This document shows, piece after piece, positions 27,020 to 34,887 of a stretch of DNA of 64,000 bases (position 1 is its first letter; each line of letters opens with the position of its first letter). Under the pieces are notes generated by a model, which saw only the letters and a list, made by a program, of their open reading frames with translations, did no database searches and was not told where the DNA came from. This DNA comes from Polymorphobacter fuscus (GTDB lineage Bacteria > Pseudomonadota > Alphaproteobacteria > Sphingomonadales > Sphingomonadaceae): contig NZ_JAATJI010000001.1 of assembly GCF_011927825.1 (NCBI RefSeq), positions 186,001-250,000 of the forward strand, written 5' to 3'. The translations under genes were made by a program, and so were the position numbers.

Positions 27020-28257
27020 GGGCGTTCGTCCAGCGGGTTGACCGGCCGAATGACCGGCAGCATCAACTGGATGAACGCCAGCGCCAGCAGATAGGCGACC
27101 GCGCAGATGGCGAACATCGGCCAATAGCCATGGCCGTTGTCGATCGACCAGCCCGCCAGCTCGATGATGAGGCTGCCCGAAATATTGCCGGCGACGGCGC
27201 CCATGGCGATGACACGGGCAATGCCGCTAGCCGGGACGATGTCGGTGCTCAGCCCGAAGATGTTGGTTGAAATCCCCTGATGCGCGAACAGGCCGACGCC
27301 GATCAGCAGCGCCGCCACCCAGGCACTTTGAGTCAGCAGCGCCAGGGGGATGGGAACGATCAACAGCGCATAGAACAGCATCGAGCGCTTGCGCGCCGCA
27401 TTGATGCTGAGGCCGGAGTCGACGAGCTTGGGAAACAGCCAGCCCGATGACAGGGCACCGGCAGCGGCGAAGCTGAAGATCAGCACGATCGGATAGCCGA
27501 GCGCCCCCTGTTCCAGGCCGAATTCGCGGTGAAAGAAATCGGGGGTCCAGAACAGCACGAACCACCAGACGAGATCGGACAGGGCCTTGGCGCCGATGAT
27601 CGTCCAGCTGCTGCGCGCCCGCAGCAGCATGCCCCAGCCGGCGGCCTTTGGCGTCGCGGCCGTGACGGCTTCGACCGGCCGCAGCCGCCGGGTGCCGATG
27701 ATCCAGAAGATTGCCCAGACCAGCCCGAGGCCGCCGGTGACAAGGAAGGCCGCCCGCCAGCCGAACGCCAGCGCCAGCGGCGGAATCAGCAGCGGCGTCA
27801 AGATGGCGCCGATATTGGGGGCGGTGTTGAACAGCCCCAGCGCGAACGACCGTTGCCGGAGCGGCAGATAGACCGCCGCCGTCTTGACCGCCGCCGGTGT
27901 GCCGACCGATTCCGCCACCGCCAGCGCCACCCGCGCGGCGACGAACTGCTGCACCGAACCGGCAAAGGCATGCGCCATGCCGGCAAGGCTCCACAGCACG
28001 ACGCCGAGGCCGAGCGCCAGCCGAACGCCGACACGGTCGACGAACCAGCCGACGAGCAGCAGCGCCGAGGCGGCGGCAATCTGGAACGCCGAGCCCAGAT
28101 GGGCATAGTCGCTCGACGTCCAGCCGAATTCGGCCTCCAGTGTCGGCTTGAGCAGCGACAGCACCTGGCGGTCGACATAGTTGAGCGCGATCGCCACGAA
28201 CAGGAGGCCGACGAGCAGGCGACGCCCGGCTGCGGTCATTCCGGCCGCTGCCTCCAT
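27010..28257 (-). CDS. MFS transporter (ACS / hexuronate type)
   Basis: A 415-residue, 12-helix major facilitator. NYVDRQVLSLLKP in helix 1 and LVGWFVDRVGVRLALGLG after helix 2 (the GxxxDRxG loop motif) match the anion:cation symporter subfamily, which carries hexuronates, glucarate, phthalate or similar organic anions. ATG at 28257 overlaps the ftsY stop by one base (TGATG); ATG at 28239, with GGAGG upstream, is an alternative. A transporter tied to dapF-ftsY is unusual; its role more likely links to the catabolic genes on its other side. Confidence 0.88.
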   Translation of the reverse strand: MEAAAGMTAAGRRLLVGLLFVAIALNYVDRQVLSLLKPTLEAEFGWTSSDYAHLGSAFQIAAASALLLVGWFVDRVGVRLALGLGVVLWSLAGMAHAFAGSVQQFVAARVALAVAESVGTPAAVKTAAVYLPLRQRSFALGLFNTAPNIGAILTPLLIPPLALAFGWRAAFLVTGGLGLVWAIFWIIGTRRLRPVEAVTAATPKAAGWGMLLRARSSWTIIGAKALSDLVWWFVLFWTPDFFHREFGLEQGALGYPIVLIFSFAAAGALSSGWLFPKLVDSGLSINAARKRSMLFYALLIVPIPLALLTQSAWVAALLIGVGLFAHQGISTNIFGLSTDIVPASGIARVIAMGAVAGNISGSLIIELAGWSIDNGHGYWPMFAICAVAYLLALAFIQLMLPVIRPVNPLDERPAA

Positions 28258-29174
28258 CAGGACGTGCCGGTCAGGGCGTCGGCAAATTCCTCGGCGGTGA
28301 ACGGCCGCAAATCGTCCATGCCCTCGCCGACGCCGATGGCGTGGATCGGCAGGCGGAAACGCTCCGCAGCTGCCACCAGCACACCGCCGCGCGCCGAACC
28401 ATCGAGCTTGGTCATCACCAGCCCGGTGACCTTGGCGATGTCGCGGAACACCTCGATCTGGTTGAGGGCGTTCTGGCCGGTGGTGGCATCGAGCACCAGC
28501 ACCGTGTCGTGCGGCGCCGCCGGGCTGAGCTTCTGGATGACGCGCCGCATCTTGGCGAGTTCGTCCATCAGCCCGGCCTTGTTCTGCAGCCGGCCGGCGG
28601 TATCGATGATCAGCACGTCGCTGCCGGCGGCGCGTGCCGCCTTCAACGCCTCGAAGGCCAGGCCCGCCGCGTCGGCCCCTTGTTCGCCTGAAATCACCGG
28701 CACGCCGATCCGTTCCGCCCAGATCTTCAGCTGGGCGATGGCGGCGGCGCGGAACGTGTCACCGGCGGCGAGCATGACGGTATAATCCGCCTCGGTGAAG
28801 CGGCGCGCCAGCTTGGCGATGGTCGTCGTCTTGCCCGAGCCGTTGACGCCGACGACGAGGATGACGTGCGGCCGCGGAAAGGCGGTGACCTGCAGCGCCT
28901 TGGCGACGGGCGCCATGACGGCGGTGACTTCGGCAGCAACGGCGGCGCGCAGCCCGGCCTCGTCGATGCCCTTGGCGAATTTGACGTCGGCGAGGCGATC
29001 GCGGATGCGGCCGGCGACGGCGGGCCCCAGATCGGCGGCGATCAGCGCCTCCTCGATCGCGTCGAGCCTTGCGTCGTCGAGCGGCATGCTGCCGGTGGCG
29101 AGGCCGGCGAGGCTGTCCCCCAGTTTCGATGTCGAGCGGGTGAGGCCGGATTTCAGCCGGTCGAGCCAGCTCAT
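28257..29174 (-). CDS. ftsY: Signal recognition particle receptor FtsY
   Basis: A 305-residue GTPase that docks SRP-ribosome complexes at the inner membrane. The N domain (about 1-95) is followed by the G domain with G1 GVNGSGKTTT, DTFRAAA, the Walker B DTAGRLQNK, TKLDGSARGG and a C-terminal GVGEGMDDLRPF. There is no long acidic A domain, as is usual in alphaproteobacteria. GGAGG lies seven bases before ATG 29174. The start overlaps the dapF stop by ATGA. In related genomes a methylthiotransferase gene often sits between dapF and ftsY; it is absent here. Confidence 0.96.
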   Translation of the reverse strand: MSWLDRLKSGLTRSTSKLGDSLAGLATGSMPLDDARLDAIEEALIAADLGPAVAGRIRDRLADVKFAKGIDEAGLRAAVAAEVTAVMAPVAKALQVTAFPRPHVILVVGVNGSGKTTTIAKLARRFTEADYTVMLAAGDTFRAAAIAQLKIWAERIGVPVISGEQGADAAGLAFEALKAARAAGSDVLIIDTAGRLQNKAGLMDELAKMRRVIQKLSPAAPHDTVLVLDATTGQNALNQIEVFRDIAKVTGLVMTKLDGSARGGVLVAAAERFRLPIHAIGVGEGMDDLRPFTAEEFADALTGTS

Positions 29175-29980
29175 CGATAATCCTCCAGGTCGACGGTGCC
29201 GGTGAAGGCGATCACCGCCGGGCCGGCCATGACCAGATGGCCGTCGTCCTGCCGCGTGATGACGAGGTCGCCGCCCGGCAGGCTGACGGTGACGCGCGCA
29301 TCGGCGAGGCCGCGGCGCTGTGCGACGGCGACGGCCGCGACCGCGCCGGTGCCGCAGGCGCGGGTGAGGCCGGCGCCGCGCTCCCAGACGCGCAACACCA
29401 TGTGGTCGCGGGCCGGAAGCGCCGCGACGCCGACGTTGATGCGTTCGGGGAAAACCGGGTCGTGTTCGATCTCCGGCCCGATGACGCCGAGATCGATGGC
29501 GTCCGGATCCGCGACGAAAAACACGATATGCGGGTTGCCGACATTGGCGGCACCAGGGTTTGCGAGCAGCCCCCAGGCCAGCGGCAGCGCCAGCGTGTCC
29601 ATCGCATAGGCGAGCGGCACAGCGTCCCAATCGAACCTGGGTGTCCCCATGTCGACGCTGGCGCCGCCGACCAATGCGGTCGCCGTCAGCAGGCCGCCCG
29701 CGGTTTCGATGCTGGCATCGCCGCCGACCAGTGCCGCGACGGCGCGGCTGCCGTTGCCGCAGGCGCCGACGGCTTCGCCGTCGCAGTTCCAGAACCGTGC
29801 GCGCACCGTGGCGACGGCGCTGGCATCGACGACGATCAGCTGGTCGCAGCCGATGCCGGTGCGGCGATCGGCGAGGCGGCGCACCAGGTCGGCATCCGGG
29901 TCGAAGGCGTCGCCGCGTGCGTCGAACACGACGAAATCATTGCCCAGGCCGTGCATTTTCAGGAAGGACCGTGGCGCCAT
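29171..29980 (-). CDS. dapF: Diaminopimelate epimerase
   Basis: A 269-residue cofactor-independent racemase converting LL- to meso-diaminopimelate for lysine and peptidoglycan. The N-terminal FLKMHGLGNDFVVFD is diagnostic. The two catalytic cysteines are in ACGNGSRA (first half) and RACGTGAVA (second half). ATG at 29980 gives the usual family N-terminus; ATG at 30016 would add twelve residues and has AGG too close to it. It couples to ftsY by ATGA overlap. The divergent pdxH gene starts at 30092. Confidence 0.95.
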   Translation of the reverse strand: MAPRSFLKMHGLGNDFVVFDARGDAFDPDADLVRRLADRRTGIGCDQLIVVDASAVATVRARFWNCDGEAVGACGNGSRAVAALVGGDASIETAGGLLTATALVGGASVDMGTPRFDWDAVPLAYAMDTLALPLAWGLLANPGAANVGNPHIVFFVADPDAIDLGVIGPEIEHDPVFPERINVGVAALPARDHMVLRVWERGAGLTRACGTGAVAAVAVAQRRGLADARVTVSLPGGDLVITRQDDGHLVMAGPAVIAFTGTVDLEDYR

Positions 29981-30091
29981 GGCCAGCCTGATACGGCCGC
30001 CGGGGAAATCTGTCATCCTGCAAAAAAGTCGGTCGCGGTGGCCGTTCCGACAGCGGGTGACTTCGGCACCGGGAGGCGATAGAGCGTCGGG

Positions 30092-30679
30092 ATGGACACC
30101 GTCGACACCGATCCCTTCACGCGCTTTGCCCGCTGGTTCGCCGAAGCCAGCGCCACCGAGCCGGCCGACCCCAACGCCTTTGCGCTGGCGACCGCGACAC
30201 CGGACGGCCGGCCATCGGTTCGCGTCGTGCTGTGCAAGGGCTGGGACGACCAGGGTTTCGTCTTCTACAGCAACATGGACAGCCGCAAGGGTGCCGAAAT
30301 CGCCGCCAACCCGCTGGTGCACATGGATTTCCACTGGAAGTCGCAGCGCCGCCAGGTGCGCGTCGACGGCGCCGCCGCGCTGGTCGACGATGCCGAGGCG
30401 GACGCCTATTTCGCCACCCGCCCGCGCGAATCGCAACTGGGCGCCTGGGCGTCGGACCAGTCCCGGCCGCTGGCGACGCGGGAAACGTTCGAGGACCGCA
30501 TCGCCGCCGCGGCCGCGCGCTTCGATGGCGGCGAGGTGCCGCGGCCGCCGCGCTGGTCCGGCTGGCGGATCGTGCCGCAGGTGATCGAATTCTGGCAGGA
30601 CCGCGACAACCGGCTGCACGAACGGCTGGTCTTCACCCGCACCGGCGGCGGCTGGACATCGGGGTTGCTGTACCCGTGA
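30092..30679 (+). CDS. pdxH: Pyridoxamine 5'-phosphate oxidase
   Basis: A 195-residue FMN enzyme that makes pyridoxal 5'-phosphate. Recognisable segments are [33 protein letters not shown] (FMN binding), [26 protein letters not shown] and the C-terminal [17 protein letters not shown]. The length is slightly under the family norm of about 200-215. Its stop overlaps the following GTG start (GTGA), so it is coupled to the PhzF-like gene. Confidence 0.95.
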   Translation: MDTVDTDPFTRFARWFAEASATEPADPNAFALATATPDGRPSVRVVLCKGWDDQGFVFYSNMDSRKGAEIAANPLVHMDFHWKSQRRQVRVDGAAALVDDAEADAYFATRPRESQLGAWASDQSRPLATRETFEDRIAAAAARFDGGEVPRPPRWSGWRIVPQVIEFWQDRDNRLHERLVFTRTGGGWTSGLLYP

Positions 30680-31506
30680 CCCGCATCCCGTTCCGGCAGG
30701 TCGATGCCTTTGCCGATGCGCCGTTCAGCGGCAATCCGGCGGCGGTGATGCTGCTCGGCGAATGGCTGCCGGATGCGCAGCTGCAGGCGATCGGGCAGGA
30801 GAACAACCTCGCGGAAACGGCGTTCCTGGTGCCCTGTGCCGATGCCGAAGTCGCCGATTTCGAACTGCGCTGGTTCACCCCCGCGGTCGAGGTGGCGCTG
30901 TGCGGCCATGCCACGCTGGCCAGCGGCCATGTCATCTTGGGCAGCGCGGCGGGAATGGACATCGTGCGCTTCGCCACCCGCCGGTCGGGCGTGCTGACGG
31001 TGGCCCGCGCCGATGGCGGCGGCTTGCGCATGGCACTGCCGGCCTTGCCCGCCACGGACGCACCCGGCGCCGCCGACCGTGCGGCGATTACCGCGGCGCT
31101 GGGCGCGGTGCCGGCCGAAACCTGGCTGCGCGGCCGTGACCATGTGGTCGCGGTGTACGAACATGCCAGCGAAGTCAGGGCGTTGCAGCCCGATTTTCGC
31201 GCGCTGGCAAAGCTGTTGACCGGCGATGTGCTGTTCATCGCCACCGCCATCGGCATCGGCGATGCCAGCGGCGCGCAGGTCGTCAGCCGGGTGTTCGTGC
31301 CCGGTGCCGGCATCGACGAGGACAGCGTCACCGGATCGGCGCACGCCGTCATCGCGCCCTATTGGGCGGACCGGCTGGGCCGGGCGGACTTCACCGCCTA
31401 TCAGGCCAGCGCGCGCGGCGGGCATATGGGTTGCCGTCTCGAAGGCGACCGGGTGGTGCTGACCGGCCGCTGCGTCACCACCATCGAGGGCGAATTCATC
31501 CTCTGA
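30676..31506 (+). CDS. PhzF family isomerase/epimerase
   Basis: A 276-residue protein with the DapF-like double-lobe fold of PhzF. The motifs are [19 protein letters not shown] at the N-terminus, the acid in [10 protein letters not shown] (PhzF catalytic Glu45 equivalent), [13 protein letters not shown] and the second-lobe [16 protein letters not shown]. PhzF itself acts in phenazine synthesis, but most members have no assigned substrate, and no phenazine genes occur here. GTG at 30676 is chosen for its GTGA overlap with pdxH. The 3' end overlaps the opposing peptidase gene by 11 bases. Confidence 0.9.
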   Translation: MTRIPFRQVDAFADAPFSGNPAAVMLLGEWLPDAQLQAIGQENNLAETAFLVPCADAEVADFELRWFTPAVEVALCGHATLASGHVILGSAAGMDIVRFATRRSGVLTVARADGGGLRMALPALPATDAPGAADRAAITAALGAVPAETWLRGRDHVVAVYEHASEVRALQPDFRALAKLLTGDVLFIATAIGIGDASGAQVVSRVFVPGAGIDEDSVTGSAHAVIAPYWADRLGRADFTAYQASARGGHMGCRLEGDRVVLTGRCVTTIEGEFIL

Positions 31507-32089
31507 CCACGGTGAGCGTGCCCGCCGGAGTCGGCGCGATCAGGTCCGCCGCCGGCACCACCCCGGCGATCCAGCCGGCCCAGTGTTCGCGCGGCATCAG
31601 CACGATCTGGCGGCTGTGGTAGGGCGCGATGTCGGGGCCGGGTTCGCAGGTCAGCATGGTGAACGCCTCCCCCACCACCGGGTCGGCGCGCCACAGGCCG
31701 GCGATGCAGAAGAAGGGCGCGCCGGTCATGGTGAAAAGCCATTTGTCCTTGCGTTTGGCCCTGGGGTCTTCGGCCGTGGTGAATTCGTAGAAGCCGTCGA
31801 CGGGGATGAGGCAGCGGCCGCCCTTGGCGACATTGCCGAGGGTGCGGCCTTCCGACCGGTAATTGTACACCGGCTTGCCCGTCGGCCCGGGCCAGGACCA
31901 GCGGCGCTGCACCATTTCGGCTTCCTTGTCGGGCGCGGCGCGGATGATCGGGGTGGTGTCGGTGATGCGGATGCTGTCGGTGGCGGGAAGGTTGGGCAGG
32001 CCCTCCGGGAAGCGCAGCGGGATCTTCAGTTCGTTGAAATCCTCGCGGATGAGGGCGAGGGCGATGCGCCGGGCGACTTCGTTGCACAT
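31496..32089 (-). CDS. SOS response-associated peptidase (HMCES/YedK-like)
   Basis: A 197-residue SRAP domain protein. After loss of Met1 the N-terminal residue is Cys2 (MCNEVARRI), which in YedK/HMCES forms a thiazolidine crosslink with abasic sites in single-stranded DNA. The supporting residues are in YNYRSEG (Asn), PVDGFYEF (Glu) and APYHSRQIVLMP (His). The substitution of HSRQIVLM for the common HxRMP pattern is noted, but the catalytic histidine is kept. No canonical GTTC-N7-GTTC box was seen before it; instead an 8-bp dyad lies at 32104-32122. Confidence 0.93.
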   Translation of the reverse strand: MCNEVARRIALALIREDFNELKIPLRFPEGLPNLPATDSIRITDTTPIIRAAPDKEAEMVQRRWSWPGPTGKPVYNYRSEGRTLGNVAKGGRCLIPVDGFYEFTTAEDPRAKRKDKWLFTMTGAPFFCIAGLWRADPVVGEAFTMLTCEPGPDIAPYHSRQIVLMPREHWAGWIAGVVPAADLIAPTPAGTLTVVRG

Positions 32090-32103
32090 GGCCAAGGCGC
32101 TGC

Positions 32104-32122
32104 CAGATAGCGCAGCTATCTG
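32104..32122. promoter_or_regulatory. 8-bp perfect inverted repeat just before the SRAP gene
   Basis: CAGATAGC and GCTATCTG flank the triplet GCA. The dyad begins 15 bases before the minus-strand ATG at 32089, so it could act as an operator or as an RNA hairpin close to the ribosome binding site. Confidence 0.4.
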
Positions 32123-32196
32123 CAAGACGCCGCAGGCCCGGCCGGCGGGGCGGGCGGCGTCGCGGACCGAACCCGTCCGACGACGCGGCTTTGCCG

Positions 32197-32292
32197 CGTC
32201 CCCTTGCTTCCTTCCTTTCGCTCGGGATGAGCGGAATTGCATATCCGCCTTCGAAGACCCGGAGATGGACCCCCGCCTTCGCGGGGGTGACG
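32197..32292. repeat. Intergenic palindromic repeat element(s)
   Basis: Two dispersed-repeat-like pieces lie in the gap between the peptidase and the next gene. One is a CTCGGGATGAGCGGAA tract (32220-32235), similar to TTAGAATGAGCGGAAA near 55731. The other is the hairpin ACCCCCGCCTTCGCGGGGGT (32269-32288). Elements of this type are common between genes in sphingomonads. Only one partial second copy is visible in this window. Confidence 0.5.
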
Positions 32293-32343
32293 GATATCGG
32301 GGGTCGGATCGCCGTCAACGCCCACGCCCGAAAGTCTCGAAAG

Positions 32344-33024
32344 TCACACCGAATCGCACCCGCGACCTTCGCCGCGGGCGGCAATGGGCGGGCGGAATTC
32401 CTCCCAGCGGATGCGGGGCTCTGCGGCCGGTTTCGGCAGGCGCGGCGCCGCTGCGTCGGCGGGCCAGGCGGTGAAGGCGGTGCCATGGGCGTGCAGCGCG
32501 GCGAGGATCGCGGTTTGCGCGCCCTGGTCATCGAGCAGCACCGGCGGGGCGGGCGGCGGCGGCGTGCCCTTGCGGCGGCTTTGGGAGGCGAGGGCGGCGC
32601 GCGCTGCCGCTTCCACGGCGCGGGCATGGGCGCGGGCGCGTTCGGCGCGTTCCTCGGCGCGGGCGCGTTCGCGGATGGCGAGGAGGTGGACGAGCAGCCG
32701 TTCCGAACAGGGCTTGTGCCGTTCGATGATGACGCCGTCGCGCGCGATGACCTCGTGCTCGCCGTTGATGACGCGATCGAGCGCGACCTGTTCGAGCAGC
32801 TCCCACGCCTGGGCGAGCGCCTTGTCCCAGGCGGCGCGAAACTCGGTCGCCTTGGGGTGGAGCCGCAGGCGATGCGCCGACCGCACGCTCATCCCCACCG
32901 CCCGCGCCGCCTCGGTGACGGAGGCGGTCTGCGCGAGGGTTTCAATGAACGACCATTGTCGCTCGGGTGTCCAGCCATCCTGGCGTGGGTGGAGCGGGGC
33001 GGGGGCGAAGGGGGGCTGGGTCAT
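32344..33024 (-). CDS. Helix-turn-helix protein of unknown role
   Basis: A 226-residue protein with a helix-turn-helix at about 24-55 (FIETLAQTASVTEAARAVGMSVRSAHRL), followed by a helical stretch rich in Glu, Arg and Ala (about 120-150) and a proline-rich tail (GTPPPPAPPVLL). The HTH pattern resembles those of phage terminase small subunits and of a widespread sphingomonad family without a known function. The start at 33024 lies right before a cluster of dyads at 33029-33060 that could be its own operator. Not phage-linked here: no terminase or capsid genes are present. Confidence 0.65.
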   Translation of the reverse strand: MTQPPFAPAPLHPRQDGWTPERQWSFIETLAQTASVTEAARAVGMSVRSAHRLRLHPKATEFRAAWDKALAQAWELLEQVALDRVINGEHEVIARDGVIIERHKPCSERLLVHLLAIRERARAEERAERARAHARAVEAAARAALASQSRRKGTPPPPAPPVLLDDQGAQTAILAALHAHGTAFTAWPADAAAPRLPKPAAEPRIRWEEFRPPIAARGEGRGCDSV

Positions 33025-33028
33025 GATC

Positions 33029-33060
33029 GGTTGTGTAACCGATTTGGTTGTAAATTACAA
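33029..33060. promoter_or_regulatory. Operator-like dyads before the HTH gene
   Basis: GGTT-GTGT-AACC (33029-33040) is followed by the perfect dyad TTGTAA-A-TTACAA (33048-33060). Both lie 5-36 bases upstream of the ATG at 33024 on the minus strand. A regulator binding here, possibly the HTH protein itself, would block its transcription. This is inference from position and symmetry only. Confidence 0.4.
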
Positions 33061-33436
33061 GATGTCTCGGTTGCAAATGTCGCTTGCCAACTCACGCCCG
33101 CCAGCCGGCTGAGGGTTGCGTTGGTGATTGGATGCACTGTCGGCTATGTAAGGTCGCCCAAGCGCTTGACCTAGCGGCGGGCTAACGCCGCATAAGGCGC
33201 TGCAACAGCAGGCGAAGCGCTTCCTGCGCTGGCGGAACAAATCGCGCCCGGCGCACTAGCGCTGATGAATCAAATAGGTTAAAAACAGTTTCGGGCCATC
33301 ACCGACTCCCCAGAAGGTGATGACCCGAGAAGACCAGCAATGTCTTGGCGACGGTCCGCTGGTCCAAGAGAGTCGATTGCCTCTCTGCCTGTCAGCGCAG
33401 AGAATACTATAGCAATTTGCTCGATTGACAAGGGCC

Positions 33437-33451
33437 GTACGTCGCAAACGA
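33437..33451 (+). promoter_or_regulatory. Hairpin abutting the ribosome binding site of the Cas2-like gene
   Basis: CGTCG-CAAAC-GACG-type pairing (CGTCG with CGACG, loop CAAA) stands directly before AAAGGG, the likely ribosome binding site of the ATG at 33466. It could tune translation. Confidence 0.35.
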
Positions 33452-33465
33452 CGAAAGGGCCTATC

Positions 33466-33753
33466 ATGGCTGTTTACCTTGTTACGTACGATCTGAGCTA
33501 CGAAACGAAACGTCCACCCATCGTCCAGTTTATTAAAGAGCACTACGACTGGGCGAGGCTGTCTGAATCATCGTACGCCATCGAAACTACTCTCGATGCG
33601 GCCGCGATTTACAGCATCTTCAGCCACTTCCTCGACAACAACGACCGCTTTTATGTCATCAGGCTGTCGGCACCGATCGCTGGCTATGGTCCGGTTGCGG
33701 TGAACGAATGGCTTGAAATGAAGCTGCTGAAGCAACCCGCACTTCCTGCATAA
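33466..33753 (+). CDS. Small Cas2/SinR-like (ferredoxin-fold) protein
   Basis: A 95-residue protein opening with MAVYLVTYDLSYE, then a helix, ESSYAIETTLDAAAIYSIF, and a third strand RFYVIRLSAP. This is the strand-helix-strand layout with early Tyr-Asp that typifies the Cas2/VapD/SinR-like superfamily. SinR-like proteins occur outside CRISPR systems on islands and plasmids, with unknown roles. There are no cas genes or repeats here, so it is not a CRISPR component. GC content is much lower than in the neighbours, suggesting recent transfer. AAAGGG precedes the ATG. Confidence 0.6.
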   Translation: MAVYLVTYDLSYETKRPPIVQFIKEHYDWARLSESSYAIETTLDAAAIYSIFSHFLDNNDRFYVIRLSAPIAGYGPVAVNEWLEMKLLKQPALPA

Positions 33754-33762
33754 CTAGGTCTT

Positions 33763-33799
33763 CTAGCGCCCTCGCCTCACCAGAGGTGAAGGGCGCTAG
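33763..33799 (+). terminator. Ten-base-pair hairpin after the Cas2-like gene
   Basis: CTAGCGCCCT (33763-33772) pairs perfectly with AGGGCGCTAG (33790-33799), and an inner CCTC/GAGG pairing is possible. No T-run follows, so it may be a 3'-end stabiliser or a weak terminator; it lies ten bases after the stop codon. Confidence 0.5.
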
Positions 33800-33916
33800 C
33801 ACGTAGGCACCATCAATCTTTCTAGGCGCATCGCCTCGTTCCTTGTCCTTCGGCTTACGCGGCGTCGGCGGCGTTTCAGCAGCCGCCGCAGCACGTCATC
33901 TTCTCGCTTTTGATCG

Positions 33917-34528
33917 GTGTCAGCTATCAGAACCCTCAAGCGCCTTAACCCGTATCGCCGCCTTCGCGCCTACATGGCGCGACGTGACCGCGCCGCGCTC
34001 CAAGCTGCCCAATGGGCGGAAACTCAGAGCGTGCTCGGCCTTGTCGGCACGCTGACGATAACATGGGCGGGCGTTGAGCGCATGCTTGATGAGTTGATCG
34101 CATGGTATCAGCATCACGGCACCGAATTGCAGGCCGAGCACCCGCGCAGCCTTTCTGCCAAGCTGAAATACCTTCGCGTGATGCAACGCGATCCTCGCTT
34201 TTCGCCCGAAACTCAAGAGTTTTTACGGCAAACCCGTATTGAAGCGAAGCGCTTAGGCGACGCGCGACACGACCTGATACACGGGCTGCTGCATCGAAGG
34301 CCTTGGCGTGGCGGGGCCTGGCATACACAGCGAGTTATCTACGACGGTCCCTTCGCTCGTGTCCAAGACAAGGCTTACTCGCAAGAAGAGTTGCGTTCGA
34401 TCATCGCCCAAGCGTCAGACCTTGGCGGCTATCTGTCGCCAAAGGTCTGGGTAATCATTGGCGGCGATGGTCGCCGCTTCCCCGCGAGCGATCTTGAGAA
34501 CGCACGCCGCGAACTGGGAATAAGTTAA
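33917..34528 (+). CDS. Uncharacterised protein with a HEPN-like R-x4-H motif
   Basis: A 203-residue protein, mostly helical in appearance, with a basic N-terminus. Residues 117-122 are RHDLIH, matching the R(N/D/H)-x3-H signature of HEPN nucleases (Arg117, His118, His122), preceded by a helix with conserved-looking ...FLRQTRIEAKRLGDA. A preceding helix, TLTITWAGVERMLDELIAWY, would fit the first HEPN helix. HEPN proteins are often RNases in toxin or defence systems, but the family also has non-catalytic members. The GTG at 33917 has a weak ribosome binding site; ATG 33974 is an alternative. GC content is low, like the Cas2-like gene before it. The motif is seen; the function is inferred. Confidence 0.55.
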   Translation: MSAIRTLKRLNPYRRLRAYMARRDRAALQAAQWAETQSVLGLVGTLTITWAGVERMLDELIAWYQHHGTELQAEHPRSLSAKLKYLRVMQRDPRFSPETQEFLRQTRIEAKRLGDARHDLIHGLLHRRPWRGGAWHTQRVIYDGPFARVQDKAYSQEELRSIIAQASDLGGYLSPKVWVIIGGDGRRFPASDLENARRELGIS

Positions 34529-34887
34529 AGCGCGCTCGATGTCCCAACAGCGCACTTCATATTCGATTTCTTGAAGCAACTCAGTATCGCCGGCACGTCC
34601 CAACTCTTGTAAGGCCGTCTGCTTGTTTTCTCAAGTATATAATTGCCGCTCTAAGCGGTCGTTTGCCCAGAACCGGGACTAGTATTCATCCTGATCGTCT
34701 GCCTTACAGACATGGGTGAGGAGTGGGGTCTGGGGCCAAGGCCCCAGCCGCCGGAGGCGCTTCGGGCACGGCAGGGCAGGCGGTTCCCATTTTCGACGCG
34801 CGCACACCCGCACCCGGCGCGCCGGGTGTGTCTCGCCTCTCGCGCGGGCGAGAGAGGGGGAGGGTGGTTTGCCCTCCCCCGGTGGTG
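34529..34887. other. Intergenic region at the right edge of the islet
   Basis: About 360 bases. The left half is AT-rich (around 34620-34700) with no supported gene. The right half returns to high GC and contains stem-loops: CACACCCG/CCGGGTGTG near 34803-34830 and the strong GGGGGAGGG/CCCTCCCCC stem that ends the minus-strand PEP-CTERM gene. No tRNA or attachment-site repeat was recognised at the border. Confidence 0.5.
34856..34882 (-). terminator. Strong hairpin after the second PEP-CTERM gene
   Basis: GGGGGAGGG (34856-34864) pairs with CCCTCCCCC (34874-34882) over about nine pairs with a nine-base loop. It starts five bases after the minus-strand stop at 34888. The sequence beyond it on the minus strand is TCTCT, only a weak T-run. 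Confidence 0.6.

Larger units (their letters stand above)
33025..33465. other. AT-richer intergenic region at the left edge of a foreign-looking islet
   Basis: About 440 bases without a convincing gene. It holds dyads near 33029-33060, the stem GCGGCG-GGCTAA-CGCCGC around 33173-33190, two AAGCGCTT palindromes (near 33160 and 33220), a longer hairpin at 33292-33328 (CGGGCCATCACC pairing with GGTGATGACCCG, two mismatches) and a hairpin just before the Cas2-like gene. GC content falls clearly from the left to the right of this stretch. The stems could belong to an untranslated RNA or a remnant of a mobile element. Confidence 0.45.

Noticed and set aside
33256-33543. Minus-strand 95-codon frame across the Cas2-like gene start
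   Set aside because: It is antisense to a better-supported gene and shows no recognisable pattern or good ribosome binding site.
33466-33753. CRISPR system suggested by the Cas2-like protein
   Set aside because: No cas1 or other cas gene and no repeat-spacer array is present; SinR-like proteins share this fold outside CRISPR.
33160-33800. Integron attC-like stems around the islet genes
   Set aside because: GGCTAAC near 33180 is one base off the R-box and no matching GTTRRRY partner or integrase was found, so a gene cassette cannot be supported.
34415-34603. Possible 62-codon minus-strand gene overlapping the HEPN-motif gene
   Set aside because: It reads like a helical protein but starts at TTG with a weak ribosome binding site and mostly lies antisense to a better-supported gene.
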